A program made the position numbers and the translations under genes. Positions 1 to 10,075 of a stretch of 64,000 nucleotides of DNA are shown piece by piece (the stretch's first letter is position 1; each line of letters begins with the position of its first letter). This stretch comes from Rebecca billardiae RCC1528 (Eukaryota > Haptophyta): assembly GCA_965240325.2 (NCBI GenBank), contig OZ251249.1, positions 496,001 to 560,000 on the forward strand, in the 5' to 3' direction. The notes under the pieces were generated by a model. That model saw only the letters and a program-made list of their open reading frames with translations, was not told where the DNA came from and searched no databases.

Positions 1-745
1 TGACGACGATAACACGGCGCCGGCAAAGCAGGACTTGAGAGCACTGCAGCACTCTGCACTGCTACGTCGCGACGACAATGAGATGGAGAACAACTACGCA
101 GGTGAGCGCCAAATGGCAGCAGCAGCTGACGGTGCGCAGCAGCCGATTGCGTTTCGCCGTTATGCCCAGGCAGCATATCCCGGCGGGGCGTTGTGATGTT
201 GAGATGATTGACCTCGTTGAAGCGCGCTCGGCCGCACCTCGACCACCGCACAACGATGCAGATTGGCGGCGTGAGCGTAGCAGTGGCCACAAGATCGCTC
301 GCAGCTTCAGGCGACCCACACACGGCGAGCTCGATGCAAGACGTGAAATGTATGCGAGAGTGGCGAGCGCTCGCCTGACTCGCGAAGACGCCAGACGATG
401 GGGGTGTCGGAACACCCGAATCATCGTCACCCGCCCGTGCGAGAGCGCGCGCTGCGACCCGGCCGCGTGGCCACTGCGAGGAGCGGATGGAGGAGACGAT
501 CCTGCCATCGGAAAGGGTTGAGCAGAGCTCCCTGCTCACGATGCATCGCATCGCATCGGGATATCAAGCCGCTGGAACGCCCGCAGGCCGCGGAACCCGC
601 ACGAGCGTGGCTGACGAAAGACATGATGCGTTGACGCGTCGTGCCACAACCGGGCCGCGAGGGCCGGTGCGCTTCGCGAACCGTCGCAACTTTCGTCCAT
701 ATCTGGAGACTGGTGTTTGGTATGAGCGAGCGGCTTCTCTATTGA

Positions 746-915
746 ACCCAGTGCCACCTCTATTCGAACCCAGTGCCACCTCTAAGTGACCCAGTGCCAC
801 CCTTCTATGAACCCAGTGCCACTTCTTCTATGATGACATATGGGGACCCAGTGCCACTGCTACCCGCCTGGCACTGGGTTTGCTATTGATTTTCATATTG
901 GTAACCCAGTGCCAC
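746..915. repeat. Clustered 12-mer direct repeats
   Basis: The 12-mer acccagtgccac occurs six times, starting at 746, 768, 789, 811, 846 and 904. One partial inverted copy (ggcactgggt) lies at about 870-879. The first four copies are spaced 21-22 bp, roughly two helical turns. Two short hairpins follow, around 933-955 and 953-981. No gene is recognisable in positions 1-3300; the short open frames there lack domains or conserved-looking sequence. Confidence 0.8.
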
Positions 916-1726
916 CCACCCCCGGCACTAAGAAGGCCTGCCTATATTAGGCAGGCCCCTATATTAAACAGCGGGGGCCTAGCGGCCTTTTCCCGGTGGG
1001 GCTGGTCGAACACAGCGCGTCTAGGACGCGACGGAGAAGCTTGCCAGGGCCGGCAGACCCGACGACGATGAGACGAGTTGGCCGTTCAGCGCTGACTAAC
1101 GGTATCATCCGGGCTGCCGCGTCTTCGCGCGTCGCGTGTGCGATTTAGCCATTAGCCAGGTGCGGCAGCGTGGCTCTCCCAGTTCTGCAAGGCCCACCGA
1201 GGCGCCAGCGAGGCGCGCGTCGATGCAGTCGTCGCTGCGCACGGCCGCTCGGGCACGGCGGCACGGCAACGGCACGCACCGATCACGCCGTGCGTGCGCG
1301 CGTCGGCCATCGACGCGTGGTAGTCGTGCAGCAACTGCAGTCCGCACGTCGTGCGCGCTGCTGCCGCCGGACGCCCAGATGGCGCGCGACCGCGTCGGTC
1401 GCGGCGGCCTCGCGCGCCGCGCGCGGTTCGGCTCGACGCGCGGCGTGACCCTCGCGGCGCTCCGCGTTGCGCGCCTCGTCCACGCCGTTCAGCGTGCTCG
1501 CCAGCCGCGCTGCGCGAGGCACGCGTCGAGCGCTGCCGGCGTCTCGCAGTTTGGGTGCGAGGCCGCGGGCGCGCGCGCGCCGGGGCGCGTGGCCTCGTGC
1601 GGTGCACGGCGAGGCGCGCCAGGTCCGTACCGTTACCGTATTGTATAGGCGGTATGAACTGGGTAAGACGGTAGCTAAGATCGCCGCCAGATTTGTGGGA
1701 ATCGCAACGACATCTCCATGCGGCGC

Positions 1727-1825
1727 GCGCAAAAATTAACCACATGCGCTTCGATTCCCGAGGCGTGCCCTAATTGGCGCAAAAATTAACCAAGTGCGTT
1801 CTCGATTCCCGAGGCGTGCCTAATC
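1727..1825. repeat. Two-copy tandem duplication
   Basis: Two adjacent copies of about 49 bp (1727-1775 and 1777-1825) both start gcgcaaaaattaacca and both contain cgattcccgaggcgtgcc. They differ at a handful of positions. They lie in an A/T-richer stretch (1735-1975) with no gene. Confidence 0.8.
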
Positions 1826-1980
1826 AAAAAACGTTTGAGGCCCCATTGTTCGTATTCCTACTCCGGTATTACTTGGGACAGCAGTAGGTGACACACAATT
1901 AAAGGGGGTCGGAGCTGGGTCTCCCAGGGCTTTGTCACGAATTAAAATTGTTTAAAGCTGTGTTCACCAGAAAAGGGTTA

Positions 1981-2501
1981 AGCCACTATAACTGTCAGGC
2001 AGCCGCCATCGTGCGACGACGTGCACGCGGCCCACGTGCGCGAATTTGTGCGACATTCACAGCGACGAGGTCGCGGTCCCCGGCCGCTCCGACGCGCTCT
2101 TGACTTCCGCGCGGGACGTGCGGAGGTCAAGCACCCATCCTACTCGTCGACGGTGCTGACCTCGCCGCCCTGAATGTCGCACAAATTTGAGATTGGCACC
2201 TCGGGCGTGGGCCGCGACACGCATGCCAGGTCCGCGCGGCGCTCTGTGGGCAAGCGAGCCAAGGGGCGCAGCGAGTCCGGTGCGGCTGTCGTACGGGTCG
2301 AGCGCGAGCGCCGAGTCGCAGCCGCGCGCGCGCCGCGCCGCTGGCGCCGGGTCGCCCGGGGGAGAAGGAGCAGCTGCACTGCTCCTCTGCCATCACGCGA
2401 TCCGCCGGCAGAAAGACCAGACTTTGCGCCCAGTTTTGACCAAAACGATGGGTTTTTAACTCCGCGCGATCTGGGTAACCTGACAGTTATAGATAGTGGC
2501 T
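1981..2501. mobile_element. Fold-back (MITE-like) element
   Basis: The outer inverted arms are 1981-1999 and 2479-2501 (agccactataactgtcagg against its complement, with a 3-bp insertion in one arm). Nested inside are 2043-2060 with 2171-2188 (aatttgtgcgacattca against its complement) and a hairpin at 2101-2129. There is no transposase-like frame. Nested inverted repeats without coding potential fit a non-autonomous fold-back element. I could not define a target-site duplication. Confidence 0.5.
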
Positions 2502-2539
2502 CGGCCCCTTAGCTGTATCTCTGTTTGTGCCACTGGACA

Positions 2540-3160
2540 GGCATGTGAGCACTTGATTGCCTGGCTAGATGTGGTCTAGCACAGCCCACTCCCTGGCCAT
2601 TCTGACGAGTGGGTGGCTGCTTGGCCAGCTCTCCATGCTGGGCTGTGGTGCCATCCAGAGTGCGGCATGTGCAGCAGCCCAGGTGGGTGCAGCGAGGGGT
2701 GCGGCAGGCAGCAGTGGGTGGTCAGCTTGAAAATCCATGATGCAGGCCAGCCACCAGCAGCTAGGCTGCAGAGCTCTTGGCTGCACCAGCCCCACTCCAG
2801 CCCCCTCAAGTCGGGTGGCTGGCCACCCTCTGGGTGTGTCAGCTGGTGCTGCTGCTGCTGGCCTCCCAGTGCAGGGGAGCTGACCCGACAGGTCCTTGCG
2901 CAGGTGGCCGGGTGCGGGATTGGGCACTGTGCCACCGAGCAGCTGCATCCCATGAGCTCCCCCCCAGGTGGCATGCAGCCCTCCCTAGGGGGTACCAGAT
3001 CCACTGCCAAGCACAATTTAGGCCTGGTCTGTGTGGGCACACTGCCCGCGACCAGTGACGACAAGCCTGCGGCAGGATTGACTGGCCAGCTGCGACAGGC
3101 TGTACGCCTGCAGCCGTGTGACCTGCTGGTGTGCCCAACTTCAGCCCACGCGCGCTGGGG
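2540..3160. other. CpG-poor, TG/CA-rich island
   Basis: This stretch is rich in TG and CA (tggctgc, ccagccacc, ctgctgctgctgg) and has strikingly few CG dinucleotides, unlike the rest of the window. Open frames exist on both strands (for example 2576-3190 minus) but show no recognisable domain. The composition fits an old transposable-element remnant decayed by deamination of methylated CpG. Confidence 0.5.
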
Positions 3161-3402
3161 CTGACGCGCTGGGTCGAAACCGTCGTGCACGGGCCGCGGG
3201 GGCCGCCTGGATCAGCCCAGGGGGGCAGGGTGAGCAGTGGCGTGCAGCTCAGTCAGAATGTGACAATTAATTGTTGAGACCCCTGTAAAGGCCTCAGTCC
3301 TGCGCTTCGCGTGCGCGGTGCGGCTGCCGAAATTGACAATGTTGTGCGGCGCCAGTTTTTGCGGGCCGGAAGAATTCGCGGAGATTCCGCGCCCTGCGGA
3401 CG

Positions 3403-4251
3403 ATGGCCGCCGCGCTCGCGCTTCGTCGCTGCCTCGTCCTCTCGCGACTCGCGCTCCTGCCCGGCGCGTGCGCCGGCGTGCCGCCCGCGGGCGCCCCTCC
3501 GCGCTGCGCCGTTTCGATGTCCACCTCGCCCCCCGCCGACGCGGCCGCGCCCGCCGCCTCCGCCGTCCCCTTCCTCTCCGCCGCCGACGCGGCGGCGCTG
3601 GACGAGGAGCTGATGAGCTCGCCCGGCTTCTCGCTCGACCAGCTGATGGAGCTGGCGGGGCTCAGCGTCGCCGCGGCGGTGGAGGCGCACTACCCGCTCG
3701 CCACGCACCCGCGCGTGCTCGCCGTCTGCGGCCCGGGCAACAACGGCGGCGACGGCCTCGTCGCCGCGCGCCACCTCACGCACTTTGGGCGGCGCGTCGC
3801 CGTCGTCCTGCCCAAGCGCAACACGAAGAAGGCGATCTTCGGCAACCTGCTCGCTCAGCTCGGGGACCTGCACGTGCCCGTGCTCGATGCCGTGCCCGCC
3901 GACCTCGCCGCGCAGTACGACGTCGTCCTCGACGCCGTCTTTGGCTTCTCGTTCGCTGGCGACGTGCGGCCGCCGTTTGACGGCGCGCTCGCGGCGCTGC
4001 GGCAAAGCCCGGTGCCCGTCGTCTCGGTGGACGTGCCGTCGGGCTGGGACGTAGACGCGGGGGACGCGCGGGGCGAGGGGTTCCGGCCCGACGCGCTCGT
4101 CTCGCTCACCGCGCCCAAGCGCTGCGCCGCCACCTTCGACGGCGCGCACTTCCTGGGCGGCCGGTTTGTGCCGCCGCACATCGTGGCCAAGTACGGCCTG
4201 CAGGGGCTGCCGCCGTTCAAGGGCGCGGAGCAGGTGGTGCGCATCGCGTAG
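3403..4251 (+). CDS. NAXE: NAD(P)H-hydrate epimerase (YjeF_N family)
   Basis: Single-exon gene for a 282-aa protein. The family epimerises the damaged hydrated nicotinamide cofactors (R)-NAD(P)HX to the S form, so that the partner ATP-dependent dehydratase can repair them. The YjeF_N domain spans about residues 55-275. It contains the signature GPGNNGGDG (110-118), the LDAVFGF segment with the expected catalytic Asp near 182, and the SVDVPSGWDVD block. The first ~45 residues are Ala/Leu/Arg-rich with no acidic residue before residue 46, which suggests a mitochondrial or plastid transit peptide; Met39 is a possible second start for a cytosolic form. An AATAAA lies at 4403-4408, about 150 bp after the stop, and could be its polyadenylation signal. 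Length and motifs are complete, so the call is firm. Confidence 0.93.
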   Translation: MAAALALRRCLVLSRLALLPGACAGVPPAGAPPRCAVSMSTSPPADAAAPAASAVPFLSAADAAALDEELMSSPGFSLDQLMELAGLSVAAAVEAHYPLATHPRVLAVCGPGNNGGDGLVAARHLTHFGRRVAVVLPKRNTKKAIFGNLLAQLGDLHVPVLDAVPADLAAQYDVVLDAVFGFSFAGDVRPPFDGALAALRQSPVPVVSVDVPSGWDVDAGDARGEGFRPDALVSLTAPKRCAATFDGAHFLGGRFVPPHIVAKYGLQGLPPFKGAEQVVRIA

Positions 4252-4559
4252 GGCGCGGCGCCGCGGCGCAGCGCGGTTGGTGCGGTGGGAAGGTGCGGTG
4301 CCGTGCGAGCTGGCGGCGCCGTCGCTGCGCCGTGAGTGAGGAGTGACCAACGGTGCCGACTCGGTGCGAGCGCTGGCGGTAAGGAGCGGTGAGGAGCCCG
4401 AGAATAAAATGCGCGGATTCTTTTTTATTGCCGGTGGCCCGGTGCGCTAAATTTGCACGCGCGGGTGCCGGGTGGTGGGCGGATGCGCGGCGGAGCCATC
4501 GGAGCCGCCCTTGCACCTCCCGCCCTGCCGCCGCCCGCCCGCGCCGTCGTCGCGCCGCG

Positions 4560-6500
4560 ATGGACGAGTCGATGAGCCCGCTCGAGGTGTACCGCGCGGC
4601 GTGCGCGCGCGAGGGCTGCGAGCCCGTCGCCGCGCTCGCGAGCGCGCTCGAGTCGACCGGCGTGGTGCCGATCGACCTGAACCTGAGCAACGAGCCGCTC
4701 GGGAAGGGTGGCGGTGCAGCGCTCGCCGAGCTGCTCTTCGAGGACCGCTCGATGACGGTGCTCAAGGTGGAGTCGACGGAGCTGTACGACCAGGGCTTCC
4801 AGGCGGTGTGCGAGTCGCTCGAGCGCCACCCGTCCGTCTTCCGCCTCGACGGCGGGTACAACGGCCTGCGCTCGACCAAGCCGCTCGCGAGATTGCTCGA
4901 GATCTCGACCAGCCTGCTCTGCGTGGACGTGTCGGGCAACTCGCTCGGGCCCTCGTTGCTGGGCTTCTCGCCGCTCGCGCCGCTCGCGGAGGCGCTCGCC
5001 AGCGAGCGCTGCCGCCTCCAGCTCCTGCAGCTCGGCAACTGCGACATTGGCGCGCGCGGCGTCGAGGCGCTGGCTGACGGCCTGCGCGGGCAGACGTGCG
5101 TGCGCAGCGCGCGCGCGGCGTGCGCGCGCGCGGAGGGAGATGGGCGCGGAGGGTGGCTCACCCGCGCGCGCGGGCGTCCCGCCTCCGCCCTTGCGCCCGC
5201 AGGAGCGTGCGCCACCTCGTGCTCGACGAGAACGGGCTGACGGCGCGCGCCGCGCCCGCGCTCGCTCGGCTGCTGGCGTCCAACTCGTCGCTCACGTCTC
5301 TCGACCTCAGGCGCGCGCACGGGGCTGGCGCGGTGGGGACGGGTGGGCATGGGCAGCGTGGGGCGCATGCGCCGCGCGCTCACGCGCGCCCCGCCCCGCG
5401 CCTCGCCGCGCGCCACGCCGCAGGTACAACGCGCTCGCAGACGCGGGCGTGTCCGCACTCGCGCCCGCGCTGGCGGACAACGGCTCTCTCGGCTGCCTCG
5501 TGCTGTGGGGCAACAAGATGGGTGCGCGTGCTGCGGGCGCGCGTGGTGGCGAGAGCGGCGCGTGCTGCTGCTGCTGCTGCTGCGCGGGCGGGCGGGAGTG
5601 GGGCGTGGTGGGCGGCGGGTGGGGGCCACCCGGCCCACTCCCGCGCCGCGCCCGTCCTCAACCGCACCCTCATCCCTCCCTGCCTGCCTGCCTCTCTCGC
5701 GCGCGCGCGTACGCGGCGCAGGCGCGGTGGGCGCACGCGCGCTCGCCGCGGCCGTCTCCGCCAACGGCGCGCTCGAGGTGCTGGACGTGGGCGCGAACAG
5801 CCTGGGCTTCGAGGGCGCGGCCGCGTTCAAGGGCGCGCTCGGAGCGAACGTGAAGCTGCACACGCTCGGCCTCGCCTCGTGCGCGCTCGGGCCGGAGGGC
5901 ATCATCGCGGTCGCAGAGGCGCTGGAGGGCAACCCGCGCGTGCGCAGGCTCGACCTGAGGCGGAACGAGATCGGGCTGGCGGGGCTGATGGCGCTGGCGG
6001 CGGCGGTGCGCACGAACGACCGGCTGCAGGACCTGCTGCTCGACGCGCCCGAGACGGAGGCGGACGGCGGCGGCGCCGCGGGGGCCGGCGCGCTGCCCGA
6101 GGGCGGAGGGGCCGCGCAGCCCGAGCCCGCGGTCGAGCCGGCCGTGGCGCCGATCGCGGACGATGAGCTGGCGATGCGCCGGCAGTTCACAGACGCCATC
6201 GCGCAGCAGTGCGCGGCCAACACGCGCGCGGCGGGGGGCGCGGCCGCGCCGCGCTCGCTGCAGAAGCCCGCGCCGCCCGCGCGCGCGCCCGCGACGCCAG
6301 CGCCGCCGCCGCCACAGCCGCAGCCGCAGCAACAGCCGCAGTCGCCGGCGACGCCGCAGCAGCCACCGCAGCCGCCGCCGCTCGCGCCGCCGGCCGGCAC
6401 GCCACCCGCCGGTCCCGCGGTGGGCGTGAGGCTGGCCGTGCATACCGTGTCGGCCGAGAAGGTGTCGGTGCGAGTGCTGCTGGTGCACCCGCACGCGTAG
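4560..6500 (+). CDS. Leucine-rich-repeat (RNI-type) protein, 4 exons
   Basis: Exons by frame continuity: 4560-5095, 5203-5310, 5424-5521 and 5722-6500, giving 506 aa. The first 400 residues are ribonuclease-inhibitor-type LRRs (for example LQLLQLGNCDIGARGVEAL, LVLDENGLTARAAPALARL, LRRLDLRRNEIGLAGLM-like units). The last ~100 residues are Pro/Gln/Ala-rich with a short ordered end (VRLAVHTVSAEKVSVRVLL). Exons 2 and 3 each encode about one repeat. Intron 2 uses a GC donor (ctcag|gcgcgc) joined to a normal AG. RNI-type LRRs are protein-interaction scaffolds, and nothing here tells the partner. The start chosen is MDESMSPLEV, which begins the first conserved-looking segment. Frame and splice joins are consistent; the function is unknown. 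Confidence 0.8.
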
Positions 6501-7112
6501 CGGGCAGCGCCGAGCCGGAAATGGCCGATGACCGCGGAACGAAATCTCTTCCCGCCTCCTGGTACATATTCAGCCACTGTCGACGTAGTCGCTCGCGCGC
6601 CTTCGTGTACCCATAAATCGCAAATCCCAATAATATCTCCGTAGGGGAATCATATACCGGTATAGTACCAAAATGCCCGCGCCAGAGTCAATCACCTCGT
6701 CCGAGAATCTCGAGTCCGGGAGAGTGAAATTCCAGACTGCCCCCGTGGCATCTCATGCCTGTGTCTTTAAATCATAGAATTAGTACCCATTTCCGGACTC
6801 AGAGCCTCAACCGTCAACCGGATGACGCGGATTGATGAAATGCAGCGGTGAAATCTCTTCCCATTGCCCGTGATAAATCACGGAAATAAATAGGCACAAA
6901 TCAGCATGGAGTCGCCATTAAATCGGCCAACTTACCAAATGAATAGTCAGGTAATAATGAATCGTTGCACGGGAGACTACTTACTAGCGCAACTGGTCTC
7001 ACGCCTGTATAATTGGGGGTTCCAAAACTGTCCCGACGCCGGCGGTATGGCAGCCGCGGCTGCATGCTGAAAAGATAGCGCGGCGTTATTTGGCCACTGT
7101 GCTACAGGACTC

Positions 7113-7150
7113 GACTCTGGTAGCGCAGCGGTCGAACGCCGCACGATCTG
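7113..7150 (+). repeat. Dispersed repeat with tRNA A-box-like sequence, copy 1
   Basis: The segment begins gactctggtagcgcagcggt and resembles the 5' half of a tRNA (A-box-like ggtagcgcagcgg). A second copy, with a small insertion, lies at 9821-9858. I see neither a full cloverleaf nor a convincing B box, so this is not called a tRNA gene. A tRNA-derived SINE head is one reading. Confidence 0.35.
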
Positions 7151-8305
7151 ATCACGTGCCTAGCTCGCATGGCTCGCGCATGTACAAGCACACTAATCTG
7201 GCAGCCTGGCCTAGCGCCAGGACAACAGCTGTACTGAGGAACTTAGCGCAGTGATACGGCCCTGACATGCCCACCACAGGCTCCTTCCTGCCCCCGGCCT
7301 GGGCGGACGCTGGTAGGCGGAGAAAAACGCGCTCGGCGCGCTCCCCCGCTGGCTCGGCGAGCGACCGAGCCGATGGCTCGGGCAACTTACTGCCTTTTGG
7401 CAGGGCGCCTGCCGCGCGAGGCGAGCCGCGTGCCTTTTCGTGCGGCCTGCGGCGCGCCCGTTTCGCCCGGGTGTTCGCTGTCCGGCTCAGCCGGTGCGGC
7501 TACAGATGAGTAAGTCACCACGAGCCTTCGGCCTTGATCACCACATCATGCTCAGTATACGGGCGTCCTAGCTCGGCGTGCTGCGCTTCTCTGACCGCGA
7601 AGTGCGTGAGTGTGAGGTGAGCACCCTTCCACCCGTTCAGGCGCCCGCTGTCGGGTCGGATCTGGGGGTTGGCCCGCGGCGCTCGCGGAAAACATTTCAA
7701 TTGAAATGGCTTCCGGCTGCGCGCCGGTAAAGTGGCCCTGCCAGTGGCGTGCGCGGCCTCGCCTCGCGTGCGCGTCAGTGAAGACGAAGGCTGGGCCACG
7801 GCGCGCGAGGCGGGTACGTCTGGTCGCACCTACTGACCCCTTTTTGACGCTCATGGCTCGCCTCCGTAGCCTCTTCTGCGCCCATGGTCACTGCGTACGT
7901 TCATGCGTCTGCATGCCGGTGCGGCTGGCGGTGCTTGCGCCGTCGCTTCATCGCACCGGATGTGCTGCAAGGGCAAGACGCGGGCTTCCTGAAGAGAGAA
8001 CATACATGCCAGCCCCATGCGCACCAGTTCAAGCCAAGACTCAAGCGCATGTCGCGGACAGAAGCGGGCGCGGTAGGCAACGTTTGGCCTTCTCGGTCGG
8101 TGGCAGTCGAGTAGTGCTCAGAAGCGGAGAAGAGGCTGAGGCGGCACACTTCTGCAGAGCCGGATGTCTCTTGAGCAGTTCTTCAAATGATGGCCGCGAT
8201 GCGCCGTCGCCATGGCCATGCCAGCCGCCGCAGACGACACGCGCGACGGGCGGCGCGACGGGTCTTGGCGCTCATCTCGCAGTGACGCGCACTGCGCGCC
8301 ACTGT

Positions 8306-8353
8306 GTCCGGGCGGAATTATGCGTACCGAGTACGCATAATTCCGCCCCGGAC
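8306..8353. other. Long near-perfect hairpin
   Basis: Two 22-23 nt arms (gtccgggcggaattatgcgt and its complement, with one extra C) are separated by only 3 nt. This would form a very stable stem in DNA or RNA. It lies in a stretch without a gene. It could be a MITE relic, a structured RNA or a terminator-like element; the sequence does not decide. Confidence 0.7.
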
Positions 8354-8494
8354 TCGTGTGAGTTAGGTCGGGTCGCCTGAACGGGTGGCAGATGGCCACT
8401 CGCGGTGGTGGTCGATTACACTTTCGGGTGGCACGCGGCTGACGCGATCTGTCGCTCGGGTGACGGCTGATCCGACGGGGGCCGGTTCTGCTTC

Positions 8495-8600
8495 TCCACA
8501 GGGACAAACCGCCGGTGCCCGCCGGCGGTGCAAAGGAGGCGGTGGCGCGCCTTGTGCTGCTCCACCGCACCCCGCCCCGCGCGCAGCGCGCATGCCGGCG
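8495..8600 (+). repeat. Diverged coding-like repeat, inverted copy at 9440-9545
   Basis: The plus strand here and the minus strand of about 9440-9545 are related. Both contain ctccacaggga, ggtggcgcgcctt and ccgccccgcgc in the same order. Translations are also related (GAKEAVARLVLLHR against GAREVVARLLKLPC, both followed by PPRA and Arg-rich sequence). This looks like two decayed copies of one element ORF in opposite orientation, about 0.9 kb apart. Confidence 0.45.
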
Positions 8601-9820
8601 CCCGCCGCGCAGGACGACGGGCTCGCCCACCCGACGCCCTCGTGTCCGATCCGGCGTCAAGTTCAATTCGGTGCACAAATACACTTCGCGCCGACGGGCC
8701 GTCACGATATCAATCATGGGAGGCTGCCTGGCGACAGGTAGTACACCCATTCTATGATTTAACGACACAGGTCGGACGGCGCAGGTCTCCTGATTCGTCG
8801 TCGGCAGTGCCCGGTCGTCGACACGAAGTCGGCGTTGGTGGCAGAGGGCACCGCGATCGAATGGCTTGAGCGCGGCCTTGAGCTGCTGGAGCGCGATCCA
8901 CTCGCGCTGCGCTGCTCGCATGGACCCTCTGTGCCCCGAGCGACGGGGAGGGTGCAGGGCCGGGTGTCAAACGGCCGTCTCAGCCAGCCGCTGGGCCCTG
9001 GTGGGTGGTCCAGTGGTGATGTGGTCGTCCCCGTGTGCCCTGCGCGGCCGCGGGCGCGCTTGCCGCTCTGCTGAGCTGGCTCGCTGGCGGCGGCTGGCGC
9101 TGCTGCCGCGTGCGGGATACGCTTTGCCCCCGACTGCTGCGCATCCTCGTCGTCCGATTCGTCGTCCATGGACGAGTCTCGGTCCGCGTGGGGGGCAGCA
9201 GCCGGGGCGCCGGGCGCCTTGCGCTCCTGGCGTTTCTCGACGGCGCGCCGCGACGAGGTGCGGGGGCTCGATGGAGATCGAATCCGCCTGTCCTGCGCGT
9301 CACGTCGAGGCCCGCGCTTCCCGCGCCGAGGCTTCTTCTTCCGCTTCTGAGAGTTCTGCTGCTCGCCATTTGCAGCCTGCGCTCCAGTACCCGAGCCCTG
9401 CGCGGCGACCGGGCGCGCCGGCGGAGCCGACTTGCGCGCTCGGCGCGGGGCGGGATGCAGGGGAGCTTTAGAAGGCGCGCCACCACCTCCCTCGCACCGC
9501 TGGCTGCCACCAGCGGGGGTCCCTGTGGAGAGGCATCAGGCCCTTGTGCATCAGGCGGACGCACACACACCGTCAGACGGACACTCCCATCTGGCAGGAG
9601 GGAGATGTAGTGCACCGCGCTCGCGGGAAGCCGTCGGTGGGCGGTCAGCTTTGCTGCGTCATGCCAAAGGCGGCCAAAGGCGGACCTAGAGGCGCACCCA
9701 ACGGGCCGACAGCCCCTCGGGCAGCAGCGCAGTCACGTCGAGGTCGTCCATGCGAGCTTCGCCATACTGGATCTGCTCTTTTGCGCGACGTATGACCGCG
9801 CTGCGCTCCCAGAGTAGTCG

Positions 9821-9858
9821 GACTCTGGTGGCCGCAGCGCAGCGGTCAAACGCCGCGC
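9821..9858 (+). repeat. Dispersed repeat with tRNA A-box-like sequence, copy 2
   Basis: It starts gactctggtggccgcagcgc and continues agcggtcaaacgccgc, matching copy 1 at 7113 apart from an insertion of a few bases. It ends ten bases before a (TA)n run, as a SINE-type element with a microsatellite tail would. Confidence 0.35.
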
Positions 9859-10075
9859 GCTGAGCGTTTATATATATATATATATCACTGCTTCATCTTT
9901 AATTCAGTTTCACGCTGCGGCACCACAGTCGGGAAAGCTGCGGCGGCATGTGACTGTCGACAGCCATCGGCCGTCGGTGCATGCGGTGTGCGCGCGCTCA
10001 CCGGGCACGGAGAGCTCAGCCTCCCACACCCACGCTTCGCCGAGCGAGGCGCGGCTGACTCGGCGCGGAGTCACA

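Larger units (their letters stand above)
6501..10075. other. Gene-poor region with diverged repeats
   Basis: I see no convincing gene. 6600-7010 is A/T-richer than its surroundings and includes a short palindrome, tataccggtata. 7000-9860 holds several open frames, but they lack domains and two of them are related inverted copies (listed separately). A (TA)n run sits at 9869-9885, just downstream of the 3' end of the next gene. Confidence 0.5.

Noticed and set aside
746-915. A CRISPR array
   Set aside because: Repeats are 12 bp, spacers about 10 to 46 bp and irregular, the context is eukaryotic and there are no cas genes.
4217-6577. A 786-codon minus-strand frame opposite the LRR gene
   Set aside because: Composition shadow: Ser/Ala/Gly/Arg-rich with no domain. 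The plus-strand exons encode ordered LRRs.
7100-7150. A tRNA gene
   Set aside because: Only an A-box-like 5' half is visible. There is no T-arm GGTTCRANTCC and no acceptor-stem pairing that I can find.
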